A DNA stretch of 64,000 nucleotides, taken from DATCLS01 sp036563805 (GTDB lineage: Bacteria; Actinomycetota; Acidimicrobiia; Acidimicrobiales; VFJN01). Position 1 is the first letter of the stretch; every line of letters starts with the position of its first letter. Shown in pieces: positions 50,355-57,637 of the stretch. A model generated the notes under the pieces. That model saw nothing but the letters and a program-made list of their open reading frames with translations. It was not told the origin of the DNA and did not search any database. The stretch is from positions 1 through 64,000 of the forward strand of contig DATCLS010000062.1 in assembly GCA_036563805.1 (NCBI GenBank). Direction: 5' to 3'. Position numbers and translations under genes: made by a program.

Positions 50355-51086
50355 ATGGAGCGGCCCCGAAAGTCGATGACCGGGCGAGCCACCACCGTGC
50401 GTGATCGGGGGCGGGACCGGGCCCGCCCGCGGCGCTCACCGGAGCCCGGGCCCCGGACCGTGCCCGTGTGGTCGGTCGTCGCGGTGACAGCCGCCCTCCT
50501 CGCCGCCTCCGGCGTCGCCCGGGCCATCGACCGCCCGCTCGTGGCCCCACCGGGCCCGGTGCTGCTGGTGGGCGACTCGCTGTTCTTCCAGTCGGCGAAC
50601 GAGCTGGAGCGAGCGCTCCGGGGCGACGGCTGGACCGTCCGCACCGCGGCCGTGCCCGGGGCGGGCATCGCCGGCGGCGGCTACGTCGAGGGCTTCCGGT
50701 GGCCGCCCGAGCTGGAGGAGCAGGTCGCGCAGTGGCGGCCGACCGTGGCGGTCGTCGAGCTGGGGACGAACGGCTGCGGCACGGGGTGCCGCTCGGTGCC
50801 CGACGCGATCGACGACGTCCTCGCCGCCCTGCACGGCGTGGACCTCGTGCTGTGGCTCACGGTGCGCACCACCGCACCCCGCCCCGGCGACCCGGAGGCG
50901 GTCAACGACCACCTCGAGGAGGCAGCCCGGACGGTGGTGCACCTGGAGCTCCTGCGGTACGACCGGTGGTTTCGGGGCCGGAGCGAGCTGGTCCGGCCCG
51001 ACGGCGTCCACCTGACGGCCGAGGGACAGCGGGCGCTGGCCCACCGGGTCCGCGCCGCCCTGCGGGACCGGGCCGGCCTGTCCTGA
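50355..51086 (+). CDS. Membrane-anchored SGNH/GDSL hydrolase
   Basis: The 243-residue product has a basic cytoplasmic start and a hydrophobic helix (about 37-57) that is probably a signal anchor. The SGNH domain follows: VGDSLFF with the nucleophile serine, GAGIAGGG for block II, ELGTNGCG for the asparagine block, and DGVHL with the catalytic Asp and His. Such enzymes deacylate or acylate sugars and lipids at the envelope. ATG 50355 follows GGAGGAATGG. It is a single gene convergent with the repeat-rich gene next to it. Confidence 0.8.
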   Translation: MERPRKSMTGRATTVRDRGRDRARPRRSPEPGPRTVPVWSVVAVTAALLAASGVARAIDRPLVAPPGPVLLVGDSLFFQSANELERALRGDGWTVRTAAVPGAGIAGGGYVEGFRWPPELEEQVAQWRPTVAVVELGTNGCGTGCRSVPDAIDDVLAALHGVDLVLWLTVRTTAPRPGDPEAVNDHLEEAARTVVHLELLRYDRWFRGRSELVRPDGVHLTAEGQRALAHRVRAALRDRAGLS

Positions 51087-51107
51087 CGGGCCGGCGGCCG
51101 CGAACCA

Positions 51108-51186
51108 CCGGCGCGAACACGCCGCCTCCAGCGAACCAGTCGGCGGCGAACCAGCCGGCGCGAACACGCCGCCTCCAGCGAACCAG
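51108..51186. repeat. Direct repeat between convergent genes
   Basis: A 32-base unit starting CCGGCGCGAACACG occurs at 51108-51139 and 51155-51186 (offset 47), with further GAACCAG echoes. No coding function is seen. Confidence 0.65.
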
Positions 51187-51213
51187 CCGGCGGCGGACGG
51201 CACCGGGGGGGCG

Positions 51214-52950
51214 CTACCCGGCCTGCTCCGGCGCCGTGGTGGAGGTGGTCGTCGGTTCGGTGGTCGACGTCGTCTCCGTGGTCGACGTCGACGTCTCGGT
51301 CGTCGAGGTGGTCGACGCGCTGGTGGTGGGCGTCGTCTCGGTGGTCGACGTCGTCGTGGACGGCCGGCTCGTCGTGGTCGTCGTCGACGGCTGGCGGGTC
51401 CGGTCGCCGCCCCGACGGTCGTCGGGGCGCGTGGGGCCCGCCGAGGTGGACGTCGTGGCGTCGCCCACCTCGGCGGAGGAGGAGTCGGGCCGGTCGTCGA
51501 CCGACGTCGTCGTCGTGGTGTCGGTCTCGGGCCCGGACTCGTCCGAGGAGTCGGTGAGCGCGCCGATCAGGGCCCCGCCGAACAGGGCCCCGGCCCACAG
51601 CGCCAGGATCCCGACGGCGATGAGCGGGCGCCGGAACCGCCGGTGCCAGGGTTCCAGCGGCGCCGCCTCGGAGCCCCGGGCGGCGGGCCCGGGCGCCGCG
51701 GCCGGCCCAGCCGCCGCGGCGCCGGCGGCCGGGGTGGCGACGGAAGCCGGCGTCGCAACGGCCGTGCCCCCCGTCGAGGGCGGACCGGACGCCGCGGCCG
51801 CCGGGCCGGCGGCGGCCGGCGTGGCGACAACCGCCTCGGGCGCCGTGTCCGCCGTGTCCGTGGTCCGCCCGGAGGCCGCGGTGGGGGTGGCGGGGGTCGG
51901 GGACGCGGCTGCCGTCGTCTCGTGCTCCTGGGTCTGCCCCGTGACCGCCGTCTCCCCACCGGCCGTCGTCGCGGTCCCCGCCCCGGTCGCCGCCGCCTCG
52001 TGCTCCCGCTCGGACGCCGGCGCCGGCGCGCTGGCGGACACCGCCGGCTGCTCGCCCGCCGCCCCGGCCTCCCCGGCCGGCTCCACGTCCCCGGTGGACG
52101 CCGAGCCCTCAGCGGGCGTCGCCGCGCCCGGAGCCGGCGCCACCGCCGTCTCCTCGGCCGGGCTCGTTCCATCCCGGCCGTCCGGTGCCGGCGCCAGCAC
52201 CGTCCCGGCGTCCGACTCCGGCTCCCGGACCGCCGTGCCGCCCGTCGGCACCGTTACCGTGTCAGCCCCGACCGCGCCGACGGCGTCGGGGGCGGACTCC
52301 GCATCGGCGTCCGGCCTCGACTCCCGCACCGCCGTCTCGCCGGCCGCGACCGCCACCGAGTCGACGCCACCGGCGGCGTCGGGGGCGGACTGCGCATCGG
52401 CGTCCGGCCTCGACTCCCGCACCGCCGTCTCGCCGGCCGGTACCGCCACCGTGCCAGCCCCGACCACCGCCGCGCCCTCGGGCGCGGGCGCTGCGTCGGC
52501 GTCCGGCTTCGGCTCCTGGACGGCGGTCTCCTCCGCCGGCGCCACGGCCGTCTCCTCGAACGGCGACACCGCCACCCCGCCCGCCGGCTCCCCGCCCGCT
52601 GACGGGTCCTGCACCGCCGTCTCCTCGAACGGCGACACCGCCTCCCCGCTCGGGGACGGGACCCGGGCCGCCTCCCCGGCCGGCGCCGCATCCGACTCCA
52701 CCGCCGCACCCCCGGACCGCGCCGCATCCGAGTCCGACGCCGCCGTGCCCGCTTCCGAGGCGGCGTCGCCGCCCGCCCCGGTGTCCGCCCCGTCCGCCGC
52801 GTTCGTGGCGTTCGCCTTCCCGGACCCCGCGGATTCCGCGGACGAGCGCTCGTCGGCCCCGGGGCGGGCGGTCGCCCGCGACCCGGCGGCACGACCAGGC
52901 GTGGGTGTGGCGGTGTGGCTGAGCTGGTCGGACTTCGCGGCTTCGTCCAC
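51214..52950 (-). CDS. Single-pass membrane protein with nine ETAV/GTAV motifs and a Thr-rich tail
   Basis: The 578-residue product is almost wholly low-complexity. A disordered, acidic Ala/Pro/Glu-rich region of about 440 residues contains seven ETAV and two GTAV motifs, mostly followed by an acidic residue (ETAVQD, ETAVQE, ETAVRE). A basic stretch RRFRRP and a transmembrane helix (about 445-468) follow. The last 110 residues are Thr/Ser/Asp-rich, with runs such as TSTTETT, and probably lie outside, possibly glycosylated. Regularly spaced threonines next to acidic residues look like kinase and FHA docking sites. Genes downstream on the same strand encode two proteins with the same tail type. 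Confidence 0.65.
   Translation of the reverse strand: MDEAAKSDQLSHTATPTPGRAAGSRATARPGADERSSAESAGSGKANATNAADGADTGAGGDAASEAGTAASDSDAARSGGAAVESDAAPAGEAARVPSPSGEAVSPFEETAVQDPSAGGEPAGGVAVSPFEETAVAPAEETAVQEPKPDADAAPAPEGAAVVGAGTVAVPAGETAVRESRPDADAQSAPDAAGGVDSVAVAAGETAVRESRPDADAESAPDAVGAVGADTVTVPTGGTAVREPESDAGTVLAPAPDGRDGTSPAEETAVAPAPGAATPAEGSASTGDVEPAGEAGAAGEQPAVSASAPAPASEREHEAAATGAGTATTAGGETAVTGQTQEHETTAAASPTPATPTAASGRTTDTADTAPEAVVATPAAAGPAAAASGPPSTGGTAVATPASVATPAAGAAAAGPAAAPGPAARGSEAAPLEPWHRRFRRPLIAVGILALWAGALFGGALIGALTDSSDESGPETDTTTTTSVDDRPDSSSAEVGDATTSTSAGPTRPDDRRGGDRTRQPSTTTTTSRPSTTTSTTETTPTTSASTTSTTETSTSTTETTSTTEPTTTSTTAPEQAG
52281..52439 (-). repeat. Internal direct repeat in the ETAV-motif gene
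   Basis: Bases 52281-52346 and 52374-52439 are identical except for one mismatch, with a period of 93 bases (31 codons). They encode two copies of an AGETAVRESRPDADA segment, showing that the motif array grows by in-frame duplication. Confidence 0.8.
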
Positions 52951-53086
52951 CGCCCCTCCTGATCGGGTCCCGGTCCGGAGGGTTCGACGCTAGCGACGTG
53001 GCCAATGGATGGCCACGCGCCCCGTCCTGCCGACGCGGGGCCGATGCGGGGGCCGCAGCGTGGCCTCCTAGCGCCGAACGCGGGAG

Positions 53087-53130
53087 AGGTGGGTGCTCCG
53101 GGCCGCCCGCACTCCCCGGAACACCCACCT
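53087..53130. repeat. Inverted repeat upstream of the ETAV-motif gene
   Basis: Arms of 15 bases (AGGTGGGTG-C-TCCGG and its partner at 53116-53130) match at 14 positions around a 14-base loop, about 140 bases before the start. Confidence 0.6.
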
Positions 53131-53206
53131 TTCCCGTCCGCCGGGGACGAAGCCCGCCACCTTCCGCCCGACAGGTGGCAGTCCGCCCATGGCTTCGTCT
53201 CCGACT

Positions 53207-53223
53207 CTCTTCGCACTGAAGAG
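53207..53223. promoter_or_regulatory. CTCTTC-N5-GAAGAG palindrome
   Basis: A perfect 6+6 palindrome lies in the gap between the anti-sigma gene and the ETAV-motif gene. It could be an operator for the latter. Confidence 0.35.
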
Positions 53224-53251
53224 CGCGTGAGCCCCTCTCTCCGTTACACCC

Positions 53252-53270
53252 CCGGGAAAAAATTTCCCGG
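53252..53270. terminator. Terminator hairpin after the anti-sigma gene
   Basis: CCGGGAAA pairs with TTTCCCGG around an AAA loop, 19 bases after the stop codon of the anti-sigma-like gene. It is an unusually AT-containing hairpin for this GC-rich sequence. Confidence 0.6.
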
Positions 53271-53288
53271 AAAAGCGAAACGGGGGGA

Positions 53289-54548
53289 TCAGCCCTGGGT
53301 GGTGGTCGGATCGGCCGGGGCAGCCGCCAGCGTCTGGAGCGACCCGGCGCCGGACGGCTCCGCTGCGGCCTGGCTGTCCACGTGCGGCTCGGGTGGGGGC
53401 TCGGTCGTGGTCGTCGACGTGGTCGTCGACGGCGGGGCCGTGGTGGGGACGGTCGTTTCGGTCGTGGCCGGCGGGGAGCTGGACGTGCCCGAGCCCGGGT
53501 CCGGCGGGGCCGTCGTGGGCGACTCGGCCGGGGTCGCCCCGGTGGTCGGTTCGCTGGCCACCGTCGTCTCGGTGGCGACGCTGGTCCCGGTGGTGGAGGA
53601 GGGGTCGGCTTCCGCGTCGGGCGGCTCACCGGGGCGCTCGTCGCCGGACCGGCAGCTGGACTGGCCGGGGGTGCACGACCGGGACCGCTCCTCGTCGGCC
53701 CGCCGCTCGGACTCGGACCGACGGGACGGGCCGTCGTCCTCGACCACCTCGCGGTTCGGCCGGTCGTCGGTCACGAGCCGGTCGCGGGCCGCCGGCACCA
53801 CGACCGTGACGATGCCGATGCTGGTCGTGGCGGCCGCGGCGGTGATACCGATCGCCACCGCCGTGGTGGCGGCCACGGCCTTGACGGCGACCAGGCGGCG
53901 GACGAGCCGGCCGGTCCGGCCCCGCTCGCCGGGCCGCAGGTGCCGCGGTTGGTCGTCGCGGTCGTCGTGGTCGTCGCGCCCGCCGTGGGCATGGTCGCCG
54001 CCGGCGGGGACGGCGCGCAGGTGGCGGGGCCGGCGCCGGTCGGCGGCCGCGTCGGCCGCCGAGGACAGCTCCGCGCCCGCCGCCTCGAACCCCGAGGGAC
54101 CATCGGCCGACATTGCTGCTGACGACGCCGACGCCTCGAGCGCCGCGAGCCGGTCGGACTCGTCGGCCAAGGCGGCGTCGAGGACCGCTTCGGCCGCCCC
54201 CAAAACCTCGGCCTCGGCGTCGCCCGCCGCACCGGGGCCCGCCAGCGCCAGCTCCGCACCCGCCGGGCCGGCACTCGCCAGGTCCGCGCCCGCCGGGCCG
54301 GCACCGCCTATGGCCGGCGCCCCGGACGCCTCGTCGAGGATGGCCTGGCGCATCAGCTCGACGATGCGCCCCTCGTCGGCCAGCTCGTCGGGCCGGCCGG
54401 GCGCTTTCGCCTCGCGGACCAGGGTCGCCACCTCGCCGAGCCACGGCGGGGCGTCCTCGGGCACGGCGGCGGTGCCGTCCCAGATCCTGTCGGCCAGGTC
54501 GGTGTCGATGTGGGCCATGTCGATCCAGAGCTCGTCCGAGGGGGTCAT
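53289..54548 (-). CDS. Anti-sigma-like membrane protein with Thr/Pro-rich tail
   Basis: The 419-residue product starts with an acidic region (1-60) containing MAHIDTDLADRIWDG and PWLGEVATLVREA, in the position of an anti-sigma domain but without the zinc-finger HXXXCXXC. An Ala/Gly-rich and then His/Asp/Arg-rich cytoplasmic part follows, and a transmembrane helix (about 250-275). The last 140 residues are Thr/Ser/Pro-rich with ETTVPTTAP-type repeats and two cysteines near the membrane. Its ATG overlaps the sigma-factor stop (ATGA), the standard coupling of ECF sigma and anti-sigma genes. Confidence 0.65.
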   Translation of the reverse strand: MTPSDELWIDMAHIDTDLADRIWDGTAAVPEDAPPWLGEVATLVREAKAPGRPDELADEGRIVELMRQAILDEASGAPAIGGAGPAGADLASAGPAGAELALAGPGAAGDAEAEVLGAAEAVLDAALADESDRLAALEASASSAAMSADGPSGFEAAGAELSSAADAAADRRRPRHLRAVPAGGDHAHGGRDDHDDRDDQPRHLRPGERGRTGRLVRRLVAVKAVAATTAVAIGITAAAATTSIGIVTVVVPAARDRLVTDDRPNREVVEDDGPSRRSESERRADEERSRSCTPGQSSCRSGDERPGEPPDAEADPSSTTGTSVATETTVASEPTTGATPAESPTTAPPDPGSGTSSSPPATTETTVPTTAPPSTTTSTTTTEPPPEPHVDSQAAAEPSGAGSLQTLAAAPADPTTTQG

Positions 54549-55231
54549 TCGGCCAGCACCCCCTGTTCTGCCGGTTCCTCGTGGCGGCCGTGACGGTCCC
54601 CGCGGTGGTCGCCGTGGGGCTCGTCTCGGCGCTCGCCGTGGCGATCCCCGTAGCGTTCGGCCAGGCGACGCAGCGCCCGGTGGCACAGCACCCGCACCGA
54701 ACCGGGCGACCGGTCCATGATCCGGGCCACCTCGTTGACGTCGAGGCCGGCCACCACCCGCAGCAGCACGGCCTCGGCCTGATCGGCGGACAGGTCGGCA
54801 ACGAGCGCCTGGACGGCCTCGCGCCCGCCCAGCTGCTCGAGGACCAGGACGGCGGGGTCGCCGTCGAGGTCGCGATCGATGGCCGCATCGAGCAGGTCGT
54901 GCGGCATCGGATCGGTCCGGCGGCGCGCTGCTTTGCGTCTGTGTTCGATCAGACGGCAGCGGCCGATCGTGAACAACCAGCTCCGGAAGCCCGCCTCGTC
55001 TCCCACGAACCGCCGCATGCGCCGTGCGACCGACACCCAGACCTCGCTGGCGATGTCGTCGGCGACGGACGGCTCCTGGGCGCGCAGGTACCTGAGGAGT
55101 AGCGGTTGATAGGCGCGGAACAGCTCGGCGAGCGCCCAGCGCTCACCTCTGCCCGCCGCAGCCAACGTGGCTGGGAAACCGACGTCACGGGTGTCCTGCG
55201 CGCCGGGGAGCCTACCGCGTGCTCGGCCCAC
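54545..55231 (-). CDS. ECF-type RNA polymerase sigma factor
   Basis: The 228-residue product has region 2 with ALAELFRAYQPLLLRYLRAQ, SVADDIASEVWVSVARRM and FRSWLFTIGRCRLIEHRR. Region 4 has LSADQAEAVLLRVVAGLDVNEVARIMDRSPGSVRVL split over about 55 residues. The C-terminal 30 residues are His/Asp/Arg/Gly-rich. The GTG start at 55231 lies 10 bases after the stop of the upstream membrane gene. The factor would be held inactive by the membrane protein encoded next and released by an envelope signal. Confidence 0.9.
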   Translation of the reverse strand: MGRARGRLPGAQDTRDVGFPATLAAAGRGERWALAELFRAYQPLLLRYLRAQEPSVADDIASEVWVSVARRMRRFVGDEAGFRSWLFTIGRCRLIEHRRKAARRRTDPMPHDLLDAAIDRDLDGDPAVLVLEQLGGREAVQALVADLSADQAEAVLLRVVAGLDVNEVARIMDRSPGSVRVLCHRALRRLAERYGDRHGERRDEPHGDHRGDRHGRHEEPAEQGVLAE

Positions 55232-55240
55232 CCGGACCCG

Positions 55241-55981
55241 TCAGCCGACCGGGATGGGGATGCCCGTGATCGGCGGTTCGGCCGTCGTCTCCGTCGTCGT
55301 GCTCGCCGGCGGGTCGGTGGTGGTGACCGACGGCGGCGGCGGGTCGGTGGCCGGGGGCGGGGCCGCGGTCGTGTCCGGCGTCCCCGGCACCGGGGCGAAC
55401 GGCGGGACCAGCCCCGCCAGGACCATCTCGACGATCGCCCGGGCGTCGGCCCCCTCGAGGTCGCCGACGTCCGCGATCGCCCCGGGAGCGGCGGGCGCCG
55501 ACGGGGACGACGGCGCGGTGGACCACGGGGTGCGCGCCGCCGGGATCGGGGCCGACCCCGGGGCGGGCGGGGCGCCGTCCTGCGAGTCGGCACCGCCGGG
55601 GGCGCGGGAGGCCGACCGGCCGTCCGCCGGTTCGGCGGCGTCCTCGGCCGCGGCCGGCTCGGCGGCCTCGACCCCGCCGCCCGGCCCGGGCGCCGGCCCG
55701 CCGCGGTCGTCGGTGAGCACGCCGAGCCCGACGCCGCCGGCCAGGCAGGCCGCCCAGATGGCCAGGGCCGCCCGGCGGCTCAGCCCCCGACGGACCCGGC
55801 AACGCCGGGCGGGCGCCGTCCGCTCCGACCGGGCGGCGGCGCGGCTGGAGGTGACGGGGCCGTCGGCGGCGACGTCGGGGACGGCGCGGCCAACGGCAGA
55901 GCCCGCCGGGCGGTCGGGGGCGGGCCGGTCGACGGCGGGGCGCGCCGCCCCGGGGTCCTTGGTTGACGAGGCCAGCGGCAT
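55241..55981 (-). CDS. Single-pass membrane protein with Thr/Pro-rich tail, first in sigma operon
   Basis: The 246-residue product has a basic cytoplasmic start of about 70 residues with RRGLSRRA before a transmembrane helix (about 71-90). The extracytoplasmic Ala/Pro/Gly-rich region contains one short ordered-looking segment (DVGDLEGADARAIVEMVLAGLVPP) and a closing TTTETTAEPP tail. It lies 10 bases before the sigma-factor start and shares its tail type with the anti-sigma-like and ETAV-motif proteins. No enzymatic motif is seen. It may be a sensor or partner in the same signalling complex. Confidence 0.55.
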   Translation of the reverse strand: MPLASSTKDPGAARPAVDRPAPDRPAGSAVGRAVPDVAADGPVTSSRAAARSERTAPARRCRVRRGLSRRAALAIWAACLAGGVGLGVLTDDRGGPAPGPGGGVEAAEPAAAEDAAEPADGRSASRAPGGADSQDGAPPAPGSAPIPAARTPWSTAPSSPSAPAAPGAIADVGDLEGADARAIVEMVLAGLVPPFAPVPGTPDTTAAPPPATDPPPPSVTTTDPPASTTTETTAEPPITGIPIPVG

Positions 55982-56395
55982 GGCGATCCTGCCCTCGGGG
56001 CGGGGGACGGGCGATGCTCACCGTAGTCATCTAGACACGGTAAGTGGTCAGTCTGCCACGGTCCCCGCCCGGGGCCGGACCGGCGCCACCCCCTGCCGCG
56101 GGCACGACGACATCGAACCCGTTGGCCAGCGAGCGGCCGGCCACGGAAGGCGGCGTCGTCCGGCGGGGTCACCGCGGGCCCGACGGGCCGGGGCGGCGAG
56201 CCGGGCCGCCGAGGCCCACGACCGGGGCGTCCGCCGCCCGCCGCCTCCTCACGGGCGAGGTCGGTGAGCGGCGCCTCCGGGCGTCGTGGCCCAGGGGTGG
56301 GCGGGCCCGAAGCGGCGGGCCGCGTCCACCCCACGTCGGGTCGGCGTCGCCGGCCAGGCGATGCCGACGACGCCACGGCTCACGTCGACGTCAGG
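55982..56395. other. Intergenic region upstream of the sigma operon
   Basis: The first 65 bases should hold the sigma-operon promoter. On the minus strand TTACCGT and ACGGTGA form an inverted repeat around 12 bases (about 56016-56041). The rest of the 414-base gap shows no gene. Confidence 0.45.
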
Positions 56396-56590
56396 TCAAG
56401 AGGCGTTGCTGGGCTCCGCCACGATGGCGTCGGAGCCGGGGTAGTAGATGCCCTCGTGCCCGTCGTTCCACCGCACCACGTAGGGCGGAGCCCCGTTGGG
56501 CCCACGGACCTCGAGCACCTCCGCCTCGCGCTCCGGATTGGCGACCTTGTTGCCCCTGACGATGATCTTGTCTCCCACTTTGGCCTGCAT
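56396..56590 (-). CDS. DUF1918 small protein
   Basis: The 64-residue product, MQAKVGDKIIVRG to EPSNAS, is a complete DUF1918 domain: a small SH3-like barrel with VGDKI, RWNDGHEG and YYPG segments, common in actinomycetes. The ATG at 56590 follows AGGAGGGG. It is a lone gene. The function of the family is unknown; the basic and aromatic surface suggests binding of nucleic acid or a small ligand. Confidence 0.85.
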   Translation of the reverse strand: MQAKVGDKIIVRGNKVANPEREAEVLEVRGPNGAPPYVVRWNDGHEGIYYPGSDAIVAEPSNAS

Positions 56591-56797
56591 GACCCCTCCT
56601 GTGGTGACAGAGACGACCACCGAATTCGTTGTGCACCCCCAGGGTGCCAGGCCGTTCGATCAGCGGCAACGGGTGACGGCGCCGGCCCCCGGGTCCACCC
56701 GGGGGCGGGGCCCGGCGCCGTTCCGGTGCCGCCGGGTGCGCGGGCGCGCCGCGGTGACCCGGTGCGGCCCGACCGGCCAGCGGGTAGCTTCCCCGAC

Positions 56798-57052
56798 ATG
56801 GGGCTCCGGGCCAGGTTGGTCGAGCTGCTCTCGCGCGGTGAGGCACCCGAGCGCGACCCCAACGAGCTCGTCGAGCTGCAGACGGTGAGCGCCCCCAACG
56901 GGCCGATGACGGTCGAGACGCTGCGGAGCGCAGGCATCGACGCCATCCCGCTGCCCTGCTACGACACCGCGCTCGGGCGGTCGGAGATGCGGATCATGGT
57001 CCCCCGCCACCAGCTGGGCGACGCCGCCGCCCTGCTCGACGCCCTGCGCTAG
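56798..57052 (+). CDS. DUF2007-like small putative signal-transducing protein
   Basis: The 84-residue product has the ferredoxin-like pattern of DUF2007 proteins: a segment NGPMTVETLRSAGIDAIPL followed by a conserved VPRHQLGDAAALL. The ATG lies only 10 bases after TAGCTT, a possible -10, so the transcript may be nearly leaderless. It stands alone, convergent with the VOC gene. Its biochemical role is unknown. Confidence 0.6.
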   Translation: MGLRARLVELLSRGEAPERDPNELVELQTVSAPNGPMTVETLRSAGIDAIPLPCYDTALGRSEMRIMVPRHQLGDAAALLDALR

Positions 57053-57125
57053 CGCGCGCACGAAACCGCAGATCGCGGCCCGCAGACCGCTGTGCCCCCG
57101 ACCGCCCCGCCGCCGGCCGGACCGC

Positions 57126-57557
57126 TCAACCCCGGGCGCCGGTGGCGCCCTCCGGTTCGGCGTGGCAGCACACCTCGAGCTCCATGCCGTCGGGGTCGCG
57201 GAAGAACAGCGACCACTCGCTGCCGAGCCGCTGGATCTCGCCGATGTCGGCCCCCAGCGCGGCCAGCCGATCGCGCACGGTCTCGAGCACCGCCCGGGAC
57301 TCGACGGCCAAGCCGAAGTGGTCGATCGACCCCCGCCCCCACATGCGGCGCCGGTCACCGACGATCTGGTCGGGCGCGACCTCGAACACGTTGAGGGCGG
57401 AACCGCCGAGGTCGAGGATGACCATGCGAGGATGGTCCGGCTCGGCCTCCACCTCGTAGGTCACTTCGGCATCGAACGCCTGCTGGTAGAACGCGACCAG
57501 CCGATCCATGTCGGTCGTGAGGGTCGCGACGTGGTTGAAACCCGTGGTCGTGGGCAT
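57126..57557 (-). CDS. VOC/glyoxalase-fold protein
   Basis: The 143-residue product has the paired beta-alpha-beta-beta-beta modules of the vicinal oxygen chelate fold. Likely metal ligands are His9 in FNHVATL, His80 in IDHFGLA and the glutamate in GMELEV. It could be a lactoylglutathione lyase-like enzyme, a ring-cleaving dioxygenase relative or a resistance protein. It is divergent from the KstD-like gene, with a perfect palindrome between them that may control both. Confidence 0.8.
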   Translation of the reverse strand: MPTTTGFNHVATLTTDMDRLVAFYQQAFDAEVTYEVEAEPDHPRMVILDLGGSALNVFEVAPDQIVGDRRRMWGRGSIDHFGLAVESRAVLETVRDRLAALGADIGEIQRLGSEWSLFFRDPDGMELEVCCHAEPEGATGARG

Positions 57558-57599
57558 ACGCCGATGTTCGCACCGACCCAGCCGTTTGTCGCCCGATAA

Positions 57600-57616
57600 T
57601 CTGACACTCTGTCAGA
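57600..57616. promoter_or_regulatory. TetR-type operator between VOC and KstD-like genes
   Basis: TCTGACA-CTC-TGTCAGA is a perfect 17-base palindrome 21 bases before the flavoprotein start and 42 bases before the VOC start. Its TGACA-N3-TGTCA core also occurs before the halohydrin-dehalogenase-like gene. Confidence 0.65.
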
Positions 57617-57637
57617 AGCGACGGGAGGGGGCCTGCG

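Larger units (their letters stand above)
52951..53288. other. Intergenic region rich in hairpins
   Basis: No gene is supported in these 338 bases. Three inverted repeats are clear: 53087-53130, 53207-53223 and 53252-53270. The region must hold the promoter of the ETAV-motif gene and the terminator of the sigma operon. Confidence 0.55.

Noticed and set aside
52254..53629. Long Arg/Pro-rich frames opposite or beside the ETAV-motif gene
   Set aside because: They are shadows of the Ala/Pro/Glu-rich frame. Only the frame with the ETAV motifs, transmembrane helix and Thr-rich tail has coherent organisation.
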